A stretch of DNA of 64,000 nucleotides from Streptomyces olivochromogenes. GTDB taxonomy: Bacteria > Actinomycetota > Actinomycetes > Streptomycetales > Streptomycetaceae. The position numbers and the translations under genes are program-made. Positions 25,403 through 33,462 of this stretch are shown here, in pieces (position 1 is the first letter of the stretch; each line of letters opens with the position of its first letter). The DNA lies in contig NZ_KQ948452.1 in assembly GCF_001514115.1 (NCBI RefSeq), forward strand, positions 284,140-348,139, written 5' to 3'. Below the pieces are notes generated by a model, which did no database searches, was not told the origin of the DNA, and saw only the letters and a list, made by a program, of their open reading frames with translations.

Positions 25403-26602
25403 TCAGCCCCGCAGGGCCAGCGCCTGCCCCGCCACCACCAGCAGCACGTGCTCGCACTCCGCCGCGAACCCCGCGTTCAGGCGGCCGAGTTCGTCGCGGT
25501 AGCGGCGCCCGGAGGCGGTGGCGGGGACGATGCCGGAGCCGACCTCGTTGGAGACGGCGACGAGGGTGCGGCGCGTGTCGCGGACGGCGGAGGTGAGTTC
25601 CTCGACGCGGGCGCGCAGCGCGCGTTCGCCGCCGCCGGCCCACTCCGCGTCGTCCCACGCGTTCACGGAGTCCATCGCGTCCGTGAGCCACAGCGAAAGG
25701 CAGTCGACGAGGAGGGGAGGCCCGGAGCCCTCCAGGAGCGGCACCAGGTCGCAGGTCTCCACCGTGCGCCAGGAGCCGGGCCGCCGCTCACGGTGGGCGT
25801 GCACGCGCGACGCCCACTCGTTGTCCCCGTTACGGGACCCGCCCGTCGCCACGTACAGCACCCCGGGGAAGGACTCCAGACGCCGTTCCGCCTCCACCGA
25901 CTTGCCCGAGCGCGCCCCGCCGAGCACGAGGGTGCGGCGCGGTACGTCGGGTACGTCCTCGTAGACGCCCACGTCCAGCGTCGTCCCGTCCGGCACCGCC
26001 CGCGCGCCCGCCGCCGCGAGCCGCCGCCGCAGTTCGGGGCCCGGCGGCACGTCGTGGTCGAGGTGGACCGCGATCACGTCCGTCGTCGGCCCGACGGCCC
26101 CGACCGCGCGCAGCTTCGCCAGGGCGTCCGGCCGCCCCACCACATCGGCGACCACCATGGCGTACGAGTCGCCGTTCTCGTCGAGTCCCGCGGGTGCCGC
26201 GCCCGGCGGCAGATACAGCAGCCGCTGTCCGTCCGGTCCGGTCACCGCGTACCCCGTGCCGGGCGAGTCCATCGGCACCGCCCGCACCCGGTGCCCGGTC
26301 AGCAGCGCCAGTTCGCTGCCGTCGGGAACCCGTACGGGCTGTGGCAGTCCGGCCGGCACCTCGACGGCGGGCCCGTCGTGCGGATGCGAGAGCAGGACCT
26401 GCCGTACGCCGCCCAACGAGTGCCCGGCGCGGGCCGCGGCGAACGCGGCGCCGGGCGTGAGGTCGAGCAGCAGGGTGCCGTCCACGAGCAGCGCGGTGGC
26501 CGCCCGCGCGTCCTCGCCGAGCGCACTCGCACAGGCCGCACAGGGACAGTCGGGACGGGGCAGGCCTTCGGGGGCGCCGGTGCCGAGCAGAGTCAGTTCC
26601 AC
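25403..26602 (-). CDS. cobU: MBL-like domain fused to adenosylcobinamide kinase/guanylyltransferase
   Basis: A 399-residue fusion. Residues 1-215 form a metallo-beta-lactamase-like (PhnP-type) domain: ELTLLGTGAPEGLPRPDCPC then AACASAL, with LLSHPHDGPAVEV at the place of the metal motif HxHxDH, which looks degenerate. Residues 222-399 are CobU/CobP: P-loop LVLGGARSGKSVEAERRL (about 226), HAHRERRPGSWRTVET with the guanylylated-His region, LLVDCLSLWLTDAM and VSNEVGSGIVPATASGRRYR. The C-terminal part phosphorylates adenosylcobinamide and transfers GMP in cobalamin assembly. GTG at 26602 chosen by family start. Confidence 0.9.
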   Translation of the reverse strand: MELTLLGTGAPEGLPRPDCPCAACASALGEDARAATALLVDGTLLLDLTPGAAFAAARAGHSLGGVRQVLLSHPHDGPAVEVPAGLPQPVRVPDGSELALLTGHRVRAVPMDSPGTGYAVTGPDGQRLLYLPPGAAPAGLDENGDSYAMVVADVVGRPDALAKLRAVGAVGPTTDVIAVHLDHDVPPGPELRRRLAAAGARAVPDGTTLDVGVYEDVPDVPRRTLVLGGARSGKSVEAERRLESFPGVLYVATGGSRNGDNEWASRVHAHRERRPGSWRTVETCDLVPLLEGSGPPLLVDCLSLWLTDAMDSVNAWDDAEWAGGGERALRARVEELTSAVRDTRRTLVAVSNEVGSGIVPATASGRRYRDELGRLNAGFAAECEHVLLVVAGQALALRG

Positions 26603-26802
26603 GCCCTGATTTTCCCGTGTCACCGTGGGTGGCGCGCGTTCGGGTACAGCGCCCGTAGACGCGCGGGAGCGTTCACGACCCGCGACGCGTGCCGCGACTC
26701 GCGATCTTCTGTTCCACACCCGGCTCAGCGCCTAGGCTTCGGACGGGAGCCGGATCTTGTGCGGCTTCCGCTGTGCAGTGTGCTCATACCTGGGAGGCGT
26801 AC

Positions 26803-27015
26803 ATGGCGGCATGGACGTGGCGGTTCGAGAAGTCCGACGGGACAGAGGTCCAACCCGCGGTACAGCCCGAGGAGTTCACCACACAGGGGGACGCGGAGTC
26901 CTGGATCGGCGAGGTCTGGAAGGACCTCCTGGAGGGCGGCGCGGACCAGGTGTTCCTCTTCGAGGACAGCACGAAGATCTATGGACCGATGAGCCTGCAC
27001 GCCGAACCGGAGTAG
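26803..27015 (+). CDS. Conserved small hypothetical protein (70 aa)
   Basis: A 70-residue acidic cytosolic protein (MAAWTWRFEKSDGTEVQPAV, then SWIGEVWKDLLEGGADQVFL). The ribosome binding site is a clean GGGAGG before ATG at 26803, codon bias is strong, and a terminator follows directly, so I call it real. A TAGGCT -10-like hexamer is at 26733-26738. Family not recognised. The compact alpha/beta content and Trp residues suggest a folded globular domain. Confidence 0.75.
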   Translation: MAAWTWRFEKSDGTEVQPAVQPEEFTTQGDAESWIGEVWKDLLEGGADQVFLFEDSTKIYGPMSLHAEPE

Positions 27016-27022
27016 GCCGGCC

Positions 27023-27052
27023 GGGGTTGCCGGGACCGCTCCCGGCAACCCC
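27023..27052. terminator. Bidirectional terminator
   Basis: A perfect 13-bp inverted repeat GGGGTTGCCGGGA-ccgc-TCCCGGCAACCCC lies between the convergent small gene (ends 27015) and the HtrA-like gene (ends 27096). Confidence 0.88.
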
Positions 27053-27095
27053 CTTCACCGTGCGTCAACCCCTCGCCGTCGCGTTCACTCCGTAC

Positions 27096-28190
27096 CTACT
27101 GCTCACCCAGCCGCACACCGACCGTCCGCTCGGCCCCGTCCCGGACGAACGTCACCCGCGTCCGCTGGCCCGGCTTGTCGGCCGCGAGCGCCTCGGCGAG
27201 CGAGGTGAGGGTGGTGATGTCGTTCGTGCCGATCCGGGTGATGATGTCGCCGGGCCGGATGCCCGCCGTGTCGGCCGCGCCGCCGGGCTTCACCTCGACC
27301 ACGGCGACACCCGCGGGCGCATAGGTCTCGTCGAGCACGGTACGGCCGGTGATGCCGAGCGCGGCCCGTCCCGAGTCGGTGACCTTGCCGGTCTTGATGA
27401 TCTGGTCGGCGATCGTCCGCACCATCGAGGCGGGGATCGCGAATCCGATACCGGGCGCCGTGCCGCCCCCGAGGCTCGGGTCCGTCGCGGCCAGCGTGGG
27501 AATGCCGATGACCTGCCCGTTCAGGCCGACGAGCGCGCCGCCGCTGTTGCCCGGGTTGATCGCGGCCGACGTCTGCACCATGTTGGCGATGGTGGCCCCC
27601 GTCCCGTCGCCGTTGCCGCCCTCGCTGACGGTGCGGCCGGTCGCCGACACGATGCCCTCGGTCACGCTGGACGACAGCCCGAGCGGCGAGCCCATCGCCA
27701 GCACGATCTGGCCGACCTGGACCTTCTCCGAGTTCCCGATGGTGGCCGCCTTCAGCCCGCTCGGCACCTTGTCCAGCTTGATGACGGCGAGGTCCTGGCC
27801 CGGGTAGGTGTACACGAGGTTGGCCGTCAGCACGTTCTGGCTGTTGGCCGTCGTCACCCTGAACGTCTTCTCGGTCCCGACCACGTGCGCGTTGGTGACG
27901 ATGTGTCCCCGGTCGTCGTACACCACCCCCGAGCCCAGTTCGTCGCTGGCCTGGATCTGCACCACCGAAGGCAGGACGTTCTTGATCACCTTCAGGTACG
28001 CGTTCTGCAGGTCGTCGGCCGCGAGCGGGACGAAGGCCTGCGTCGTCCCGTCCTTCGTCCCGTCCTTCTTGACGGGCGACCCGGCGTCGGAACAGCCGGA
28101 GAGCAGGGCGGCGGCGCAGGCGAGGACGGTGATGACGAGGGCGGTTATGGGGAGCAGCGGACGCGACACGGGGGCACGGGTGACAGCCAT
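27096..28190 (-). CDS. HtrA/DegP-like S1C serine protease, lipoprotein, with PDZ domain
   Basis: A 364-residue exported protease. The signal peptide ends with lipobox LLSGC (Cys33), so it should be anchored outside the membrane. The trypsin-like domain (about 65-255) has His102 (TNAHVVG), Asp133 (GQDLAVIKLD) and Ser216 (NPGNSGGAL). A C-terminal PDZ domain follows (about 265-360: GVAVVEVKPGGAADTAGIRP then GDIITRIGTNDITTLTSLAE). The HtrA family removes or refolds damaged envelope proteins. The lipobox anchor, instead of the usual membrane helix, is a notable variation. Confidence 0.92.
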   Translation of the reverse strand: MAVTRAPVSRPLLPITALVITVLACAAALLSGCSDAGSPVKKDGTKDGTTQAFVPLAADDLQNAYLKVIKNVLPSVVQIQASDELGSGVVYDDRGHIVTNAHVVGTEKTFRVTTANSQNVLTANLVYTYPGQDLAVIKLDKVPSGLKAATIGNSEKVQVGQIVLAMGSPLGLSSSVTEGIVSATGRTVSEGGNGDGTGATIANMVQTSAAINPGNSGGALVGLNGQVIGIPTLAATDPSLGGGTAPGIGFAIPASMVRTIADQIIKTGKVTDSGRAALGITGRTVLDETYAPAGVAVVEVKPGGAADTAGIRPGDIITRIGTNDITTLTSLAEALAADKPGQRTRVTFVRDGAERTVGVRLGEQ

Positions 28191-28318
28191 GTCCCGAGTG
28201 TCCCTTTCGCGGCTCTGCTCCGGCTCGCGGTGCAGGGCCGAACAGGGGGCGACCAGGAAGCGATCGGGACAGCGATCAGTCCGGTACGCCGCGCAGACGC
28301 ATCAGCCGCGCAGACGCG

Positions 28319-29107
28319 TCAGCCGCGTACGCCGCAGAGATGCAGCAGGGCCGCCACCTGGCGATAGGGGTCCGTCCGTCCGGCCCGCTCCTCGGCGGCC
28401 AGGAGAGTCTCCGCGTCCTCGGGGACGGGGGTCCCGTCGGGCGCCGTGTCGGTGAAGACCCGCACGCCGTACCAGGCGTGCAACGCCGCCCCGATCCCCG
28501 CGAGCGTCGACGTCAGCGTGGCGAGCCGGTCCGCGCGGACGGCGAGGCCGAGCCGATTGACGTAGGCGTCCGTGTCGAACGCGGCCACGGTCGCCGTCCA
28601 GTCCCCGGACAGGCCCGGCCGCATGGCCAGCGCGTCGGCGTTGCGCACCAGCAGCGAGAGCAGCCCGCCCGGCGCCAGCATCCGCGCCAGCCCCGCGAGG
28701 AGCGGGTCCGGCTCCTCCACGTACATGAGTACGCCGTGGCACAGCACCACGTCGAAGCTGCCGGGCAGGAAGTGCACACCCGTCTCGCGGCCGTCGCCCT
28801 CGATGAGTCGCACCCGGCTCCGGATGCCCTCGGGCTCGGCGGCCAGCGCCTCCCGGGCCACGGCGAGCATCTTCGCGTCCTGCTCGAGGCCGGTCACCTG
28901 ATGCCCGGCCCGGGCCAGCCGCAGCGCCTGCGTGCCCTGGCCCATACCGACGTCGAGCACCCGCAACCGCTGTCCCACCGGGAACCGGCCGGCTATCTGC
29001 TCGTCGAGCTGCCGGGCCACCAGCTCCTGTCGTACGACATCACGCAGTCCGCCCAGCTTGCTCAGCCAGGCATCCGCCGCGCCCCCGGAGAACGATGTCG
29101 CGCTCAG
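28319..29107 (-). CDS. Class I SAM-dependent methyltransferase, likely CTG start
   Basis: A 262-residue methyltransferase with motif I RLRVLDVGMGQGTQALRLAR (residues about 46-65), VTGLEQDAKMLAVAREAL, FDVVLCHGVLMYVEEPDPLL and LAPGGLLSLLVRNADALAM. The frame is open far upstream inside the DUF3043 gene, but family-like sequence begins at SATSFSGGAADAWLSKLGGL. At that point there is a CTG codon at 29107 overlapping the upstream TGA, with GGAGAG at the right distance. ATG/GTG alternatives are either upstream inside the neighbour or downstream past the N-terminal helix. Substrate unknown. Confidence 0.8.
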   Translation of the reverse strand: MSATSFSGGAADAWLSKLGGLRDVVRQELVARQLDEQIAGRFPVGQRLRVLDVGMGQGTQALRLARAGHQVTGLEQDAKMLAVAREALAAEPEGIRSRVRLIEGDGRETGVHFLPGSFDVVLCHGVLMYVEEPDPLLAGLARMLAPGGLLSLLVRNADALAMRPGLSGDWTATVAAFDTDAYVNRLGLAVRADRLATLTSTLAGIGAALHAWYGVRVFTDTAPDGTPVPEDAETLLAAEERAGRTDPYRQVAALLHLCGVRG

Positions 29108-29700
29108 GGCCGCTCTCCGCGCTTGACCTGCGGCTTCGGCAGCCGGAGGCGACGCATCTGGAGAGTGCGCATCAGCGCGTAGGCGACCGCGCCCTTCTTG
29201 GGCACGTCGGGGAAGCGGGCGGCCAGCTGCTTCTTCAGGCGGATCGCGATGCCGATCGAGTCGACCACGATCATCACGATCACCACGAGCCACAGCAGCA
29301 GCGCGATGTTCTGCAGCGAGCCCACCCGCACCATGCTCAGCACGAGGATGACCACGGCCATCGGCAGGAAGAACTCCGCGACACAGAAGCGCGAGTCCAC
29401 GAAGTCGCGTGCGAACTTCCGCACCGGCCCCTTGTCACGGGCGGGCAGATAGCGCTCGTCGCCGTTGGCCAGGGCCTGGCGCTGCTTCTCCATCTGGACA
29501 CGACGATCGTCGCGCTGCCGCTTGGCCGCCTCCTTGCGCGTCGTCGGCGTCTGGGCGACGCTGCGACGCTGGGTCTGGGCCTCACTGCGCTTGGGCGTGG
29601 GGCGGCCCTTGGGGGCCTGCGGGTCACGGGTCTGCTTGGAGTCGGTCACCTGCGCCTTGTCGGCGGGGGCCTTCTCTTCCTTGGCACGGCTACGGAACAC
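29104..29700 (-). CDS. DUF3043 domain-containing membrane protein
   Basis: A 198-residue protein conserved in actinobacteria (DUF3043). A basic, charged N-terminal half (SRAKEEKAPADKAQVTDSKQ, then KRQRDDRRVQMEKQRQALAN) is followed by two membrane helices (EFFLPMAVVILVLSMVRV and LLLWLVVIVMIVVDSIGIAI) and a basic tail. GTG at 29700 gives the usual FRSRAKEEK start; ATG at 29730 is an alternative, and neither has a good ribosome binding site. Its TGA overlaps the start of the methyltransferase gene by 4 bp. Confidence 0.85.
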   Translation of the reverse strand: MFRSRAKEEKAPADKAQVTDSKQTRDPQAPKGRPTPKRSEAQTQRRSVAQTPTTRKEAAKRQRDDRRVQMEKQRQALANGDERYLPARDKGPVRKFARDFVDSRFCVAEFFLPMAVVILVLSMVRVGSLQNIALLLWLVVIVMIVVDSIGIAIRLKKQLAARFPDVPKKGAVAYALMRTLQMRRLRLPKPQVKRGERP

Positions 29701-29976
29701 AAAACCCAAGGGTACGGGGTGCGGCGGCATGGACGTCGTTCGAGTGGGGAACGATCCGGCAACACCGTGCGTCTGTAGTGGGACAGAGGGGACGTTGTGT
29801 ACGGGTGGACCCCGAGTCCCACCTACTCCCTACGCCGGAGCGGTGCCGTACGCAGTCGTCCTTGGGGATGAGCGCATCCATCCCCGAACAGTGCGGTAAT
29901 GGATGCAGGGCCCGTACTGTGGGTTCTGTTGCAGTACCTGGAGCTGGAGTCCGTCAGAAGGGGGCGCGCGAAGCCC

Positions 29977-30768
29977 ATGAGCGGTGTCATGAAGCGTATG
30001 GGGATGATCTTCCGCGCGAAGGCGAACAAGGCCCTTGACCGGGCCGAGGACCCGCGCGAAACCCTCGATTACTCGTACCAGAAGCAGCTGGAGCTGCTGC
30101 AGAAGGTGCGCCGCGGCGTCGCGGACGTGGCGACCAGCCGCAAGCGCCTCGAACTTCAGCTGAACCAGCTCCAGAACCAGTCCACCAAGCTGGAGGACCA
30201 GGGCCGCAAGGCGCTCGCGCTCGGCCGGGAGGACCTGGCCCGCGAGGCGCTCTCCCGCCGTGCGGCGCTCCAGCAGCAGGTGACGGACCTGGAGACGCAG
30301 CACCAGACCCTCCAGGGCGAGGAGGAGAAGCTCACCCTCGCGGCGCAGCGGCTCCAGGCCAAGGTGGACGCCTTCCGCACCAAGAAGGAGACCATCAAGG
30401 CGACCTACACGGCGGCCCAGGCGCAGACCCGCATCGGAGAGGCCTTCTCCGGCATCTCCGAGGAGATGGGCGACGTCGGCATGGCGATCCAGCGCGCCGA
30501 GGACAAGACCGCGCAGCTGCAGGCCCGCGCCGGCGCCATCGACGAGCTGCTCGCCTCCGGTGCGCTCGACGACCAGTCCGGTCTGGCCAAGGACGACATC
30601 CAGAGCGAGCTGGACCGGCTCTCCGGTGGTACAGATGTGGAGCTGGAACTGCAGCGCATGAAGGCCGAGCTCGCCGGTGGTTCGCCGCAGCAGGCGATCG
30701 AGGGCGGCACGGGACAGTCCACGTCGCAGTCCCAGCCGCGGGACACCCCGCGCTTCGACAAGCAGTGA
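29977..30768 (+). CDS. pspA: PspA/IM30 family membrane-stress protein
   Basis: A 263-residue coiled-coil protein of the ESCRT-III-like PspA/Vipp1 family. N-terminal amphipathic segment (MSGVMKRMGMIFRAKANKAL), then long heptad-rich helices (YSYQKQLELLQKVRRGVADV, LELQLNQLQNQSTKLEDQ, EEKLTLAAQRLQAKVDAF) and a C-terminal disordered Gln/Ser/Pro tail. It polymerises on damaged inner membrane to limit proton leakage. ATG at 29977 is preferred over an upstream frame start at 29899. PspAA follows 30 bp downstream. Confidence 0.93.
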   Translation: MSGVMKRMGMIFRAKANKALDRAEDPRETLDYSYQKQLELLQKVRRGVADVATSRKRLELQLNQLQNQSTKLEDQGRKALALGREDLAREALSRRAALQQQVTDLETQHQTLQGEEEKLTLAAQRLQAKVDAFRTKKETIKATYTAAQAQTRIGEAFSGISEEMGDVGMAIQRAEDKTAQLQARAGAIDELLASGALDDQSGLAKDDIQSELDRLSGGTDVELELQRMKAELAGGSPQQAIEGGTGQSTSQSQPRDTPRFDKQ

Positions 30769-30798
30769 CCCACACCTAGGGCGCCTGAGGAGGGCGAC

Positions 30799-31077
30799 AT
30801 GATCGTACGGATCATGGGGGAGGGGCAGGTGAGGTTGGACGACAGCCACCTCACCGAACTGAACAAGCTGGACGACGAGCTGCTCGCCGAGATGGAGAGC
30901 GGTGACGAGGCCGGCTTCCGCCGCACCCTGACCACTCTTCTGGACCAGGTCCGCCGCCTCGGCGCTCCGCTTCCCGACGACGCCCTCGAACCCTCCGACC
31001 TCATCCTGCCGTCCCCCGACGCGACCCTCGACGAGGTGCGCGCCATGCTGACCGACGAGGGCCTGATCCCCGGCTGA
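30799..31077 (+). CDS. pspAA: PspA-associated protein PspAA
   Basis: A 92-residue protein matching PspAA: MIVRIMGEGQVRLDDSHLTE, then LNKLDDELLAEMESGDEAGF and LEPSDLILPSPDATLDEVRA. It nearly always follows pspA in actinobacteria, which is the case here (30-bp gap, same strand, ribosome binding site GGAGGGCGAC). Role: accessory to PspA in envelope stress, mechanism not settled. Confidence 0.9.
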   Translation: MIVRIMGEGQVRLDDSHLTELNKLDDELLAEMESGDEAGFRRTLTTLLDQVRRLGAPLPDDALEPSDLILPSPDATLDEVRAMLTDEGLIPG

Positions 31078-31116
31078 CGGTTCCCTCCGGGGGCAGAGCT
31101 GGGGAAGCTCCTCAGC

Positions 31117-31412
31117 TCCGGGGCCGCCCGGCTCGCCCACGCAGTTCCCCGCCCCCCTGACCGAGGCTGCGCCCCGCGTCCCCCGCCCACCCGAAGTCCT
31201 TTGGCTGCGGGCCCGTGGGGGCTGGTCGCGCAGTTCCCCGCGCCCCTGAAAGCCCTGGGTCGTCCGGCGTTCCAGGGCGAGGCCGGTGACCGCACCCCAC
31301 CCACCCCGACCCGCATCACTCAGCCCGTCCGGCGATTGAGGACGAGGCCGTTCAGGCCGATGCGGGGCTCTGGGGGCGGTAGCCCCCAGGGACGGGACGG
31401 GTAAGGGCGGCG
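31117..31412. repeat. Dispersed repeat cluster, locus 4
   Basis: Fills most of the 404-bp gap between pspAA and the sensor kinase. A degenerate core (GCCCACGCAGTTCCCCGC), a hairpin relic, a full core (GGCTGGTCGCGCAGTTCCCC), two tail modules (GTCCGGCGTTCCAGGGCGAG; GTCCGGCGATTGAGGACGAG), then GGCCGTTCAGGCCGATG and a GGGGC...GCCCCCAG stem as in locus 1. The order of modules matches locus 1, so the long form is a defined composite unit. Confidence 0.85.
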
Positions 31413-31468
31413 GGGGCGAGAATCGTTGGGGTGCGGTGGCGACCGTTCCGCCCCCTGCAAGGGCCCCG

Positions 31469-31474
31469 TACCGT
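31469..31474 (+). promoter_or_regulatory. -10 element of leaderless promoter for the sensor kinase operon
   Basis: TACCGT, followed by exactly 7 nt and GTG at 31482. No Shine-Dalgarno is present. A -35 match is weak (GTTCCG). Confidence 0.5.
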
Positions 31475-31481
31475 AAAACGG

Positions 31482-32705
31482 GTGAGCACCCTAGAGCGCA
31501 CGAAGTTCAGACTCCGCGCGCACCCGATGGCACTGGACGCCGCTCTGGCGACCGGCGTACTCGTGACGATGATGGCCAGCTCCTTCATCGACCCCCACGG
31601 GGAGAACGGAGCGGCCTGGGGCACGCACACCCCGAACGTCCTCAGCCTCATCCTCATGGTGCTCAGCGCCGCCGCCCTGGTGTTCCGCCGCCGCGCTCCC
31701 AGAACCATCCTCGCCACGACCGGCGCCTTCTCCGCCGTGGAACTGGTCGCCAGCGACCCCAGAGCCCCGGTGGTGATGTCCGCCGTCGTCGCCCTCTACA
31801 CCGTCGCGTCGGCCACGGACCGCCCCACCACCTGGCGCGTCGGCCTGCTCACGATGACGGTGCTGACGGCCTGCGCGATGCTGGTCGGCCCCCTGCCCTG
31901 GTACGCGCAGGAGAACCTCGCGATCTTCGCCTGGACGGGCATGGCCGCCGCCGCGGGTGACGCCGTGCGCAGCCGCCGCGCGTTCGTGCACGCCATCCGC
32001 GAGCGCGCCGACCGCGCCGAGCGCACCCGCGAGGAGGAGGCCCGCCGCCGGGTCGCCGAGGAGCGGCTGCGCATCGCCCGCGACCTGCACGACGTCGTCG
32101 CCCACCACATCGCCCTCGTCAACGTGCAGGCCGGAGTCGCGGCCCATGTGATGGACAAGCGCCCCGACCAGGCCAAGGAAGCCCTCGCGCACGTCCGCGA
32201 GGCCAGCCGCTCGGCCCTCAACGAACTGCGCGCCACCGTCGGCCTGCTGCGCCAGTCCGGCGACCCCGAGGCCCCCACGGAACCCGCCCCGGGCCTCGCC
32301 CGCCTCGACGAACTCGCCGACACCTTCCGCAACGCCGGACTGCCCGTCGAAGTCGCCCGCGCCGACCACGGCACCACCCTGCCCGCCGCCGTCGACCTCG
32401 CCGCGTACCGCGTCATCCAGGAAGCCCTCACCAATGTGCAGAAACACGCGGGCCCGGAGGCGAAGGCCGAGATCAGCGTCGTACGCGTGGGACCGAACGT
32501 GGAGGTGACCGTCCTCGACAACGGACCCGGGCAGGACGACGGCCCCGAGGAGGGCGGCGGGCACGGGCTGCTCGGGATGCGCGAGCGGGTCACCGCGCTC
32601 GGCGGCACCTGCACGACCGGTCCCCGCTACGGAGGCGGCTTCCGGGTCCATGCGATCCTTCCGGTCAAGAACCGCACCGCGCCCGCCCTGGGGGACTCCG
32701 CATGA
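31482..32705 (+). CDS. Two-component sensor histidine kinase, NarL/HisKA_3 type
   Basis: A 407-residue kinase. About four membrane helices lie in residues 15-160 (MALDAALATGVLVTMMASSF, ILMVLSAAALVF). A charged coiled coil leads to the HisKA_3 phospho-acceptor box LRIARDLHDVVAHHIALVNV (His at about 207). The ATPase domain follows: VDLAAYRVIQEALTNVQKHA (N box), VTVLDNGPGQDDG (G1) and GHGLLGMRERVTALGG (G2). The extracellular signal is unknown. It overlaps the response regulator start by 4 bp. Position next to PspA may hint at envelope sensing but is not evidence. Confidence 0.93.
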   Translation: MSTLERTKFRLRAHPMALDAALATGVLVTMMASSFIDPHGENGAAWGTHTPNVLSLILMVLSAAALVFRRRAPRTILATTGAFSAVELVASDPRAPVVMSAVVALYTVASATDRPTTWRVGLLTMTVLTACAMLVGPLPWYAQENLAIFAWTGMAAAAGDAVRSRRAFVHAIRERADRAERTREEEARRRVAEERLRIARDLHDVVAHHIALVNVQAGVAAHVMDKRPDQAKEALAHVREASRSALNELRATVGLLRQSGDPEAPTEPAPGLARLDELADTFRNAGLPVEVARADHGTTLPAAVDLAAYRVIQEALTNVQKHAGPEAKAEISVVRVGPNVEVTVLDNGPGQDDGPEEGGGHGLLGMRERVTALGGTCTTGPRYGGGFRVHAILPVKNRTAPALGDSA

Positions 32706-33385
32706 CCATCCGTGTCCTGCTCGCCGACGACCAGGCGCTGCTGCGCAGCGCGTTCCGTGTCCTCGTCGACTCCGAGCCCGACATGGAGGTGGTCGGCGAG
32801 GCGTCCGACGGCGCGGAGGCGCTGCGGCTCACCCGGGAGGTCCGCGCCGACGTGGTGTTGATGGACATCCGGATGCCGGGCACCGACGGTCTCGCCGCCA
32901 CCCGGCTGATCAGCGCCGACCCGGGGCTCGCGCACGTACGGGTGGTCATGCTGACGACCTTCGAGGTCGACGAGTACGTGGTGCAGTCGCTGCGGGCCGG
33001 CGCCTCCGGCTTCCTCGGCAAGGGCGCGGAGCCGGAGGAGTTGCTGAACGCCATCCGGATCGCGGCGGGTGGCGAGGCACTGCTGTCCCCGGCGGCCACC
33101 AAGGGGCTGATCGCCAAGTTCCTTGCCCAGGGGGACGGTTCGGACGAGGGCCGGGACTCCGCCCGGGCCGAGCGGCTCGAGGCGCTCACCGGGCGCGAGC
33201 GCGAGGTGCTCGTCCAGGTCGCGGGAGGACACTCCAACGACGAGATTGCCGAGCGGCTCGAGGTCAGTCCGCTCACCGTGAAGACGCACGTGAACCGGGC
33301 CATGGCCAAGCTCGGCGCCCGCGACCGGGCCCAACTCGTCGTCATCGCCTACGAGTCGGGCCTGGTACGCCCGAGGGTGGAGTGA
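32702..33385 (+). CDS. NarL/FixJ family response regulator
   Basis: A 227-residue regulator. Receiver domain residues 1-120: RVLLADDQALLRSAF with the acidic pair, the phospho-acceptor Asp in DVVLMDIRMPGTDG (about 54), VVMLTTFEVDEYVVQSLRAG and the Lys in GFLGKGAEPEEL. C-terminal LuxR helix-turn-helix: LTGREREVLVQVAGGHSNDE, IAERLEVSPLTVKTHVNRAM. Start ATG is within the ATGA overlap with the kinase. Its 3' terminus has been tandemly duplicated beyond the stop (33361-33407). Confidence 0.94.
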   Translation: MTIRVLLADDQALLRSAFRVLVDSEPDMEVVGEASDGAEALRLTREVRADVVLMDIRMPGTDGLAATRLISADPGLAHVRVVMLTTFEVDEYVVQSLRAGASGFLGKGAEPEELLNAIRIAAGGEALLSPAATKGLIAKFLAQGDGSDEGRDSARAERLEALTGREREVLVQVAGGHSNDEIAERLEVSPLTVKTHVNRAMAKLGARDRAQLVVIAYESGLVRPRVE

Positions 33386-33462
33386 TCCTGGTACGCCCGA
33401 GGGCGGAACGGTCTCCGCGTTACGGCAGCGCCGGCATCGTTCGCTACGGCAGCGCCAGCATC
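33361..33462. repeat. Short duplications of the 3' ends of two convergent genes
   Basis: The last 21 bp of the response regulator (CCTGGTACGCCCGAGGGTGG, 33361-33381) recurs at 33387-33407 with one mismatch. The last codons of nadA (TACGGCAGCGCCAGCATC, 33445-33462) recur at 33421-33438 with one mismatch. Both copies fall between the two stop codons. Confidence 0.8.

Noticed and set aside
24140..26802. Cobalamin riboswitch near cobS, cobT or cobU
   Set aside because: No B12-box-like sequence was found in the upstream regions of these genes.
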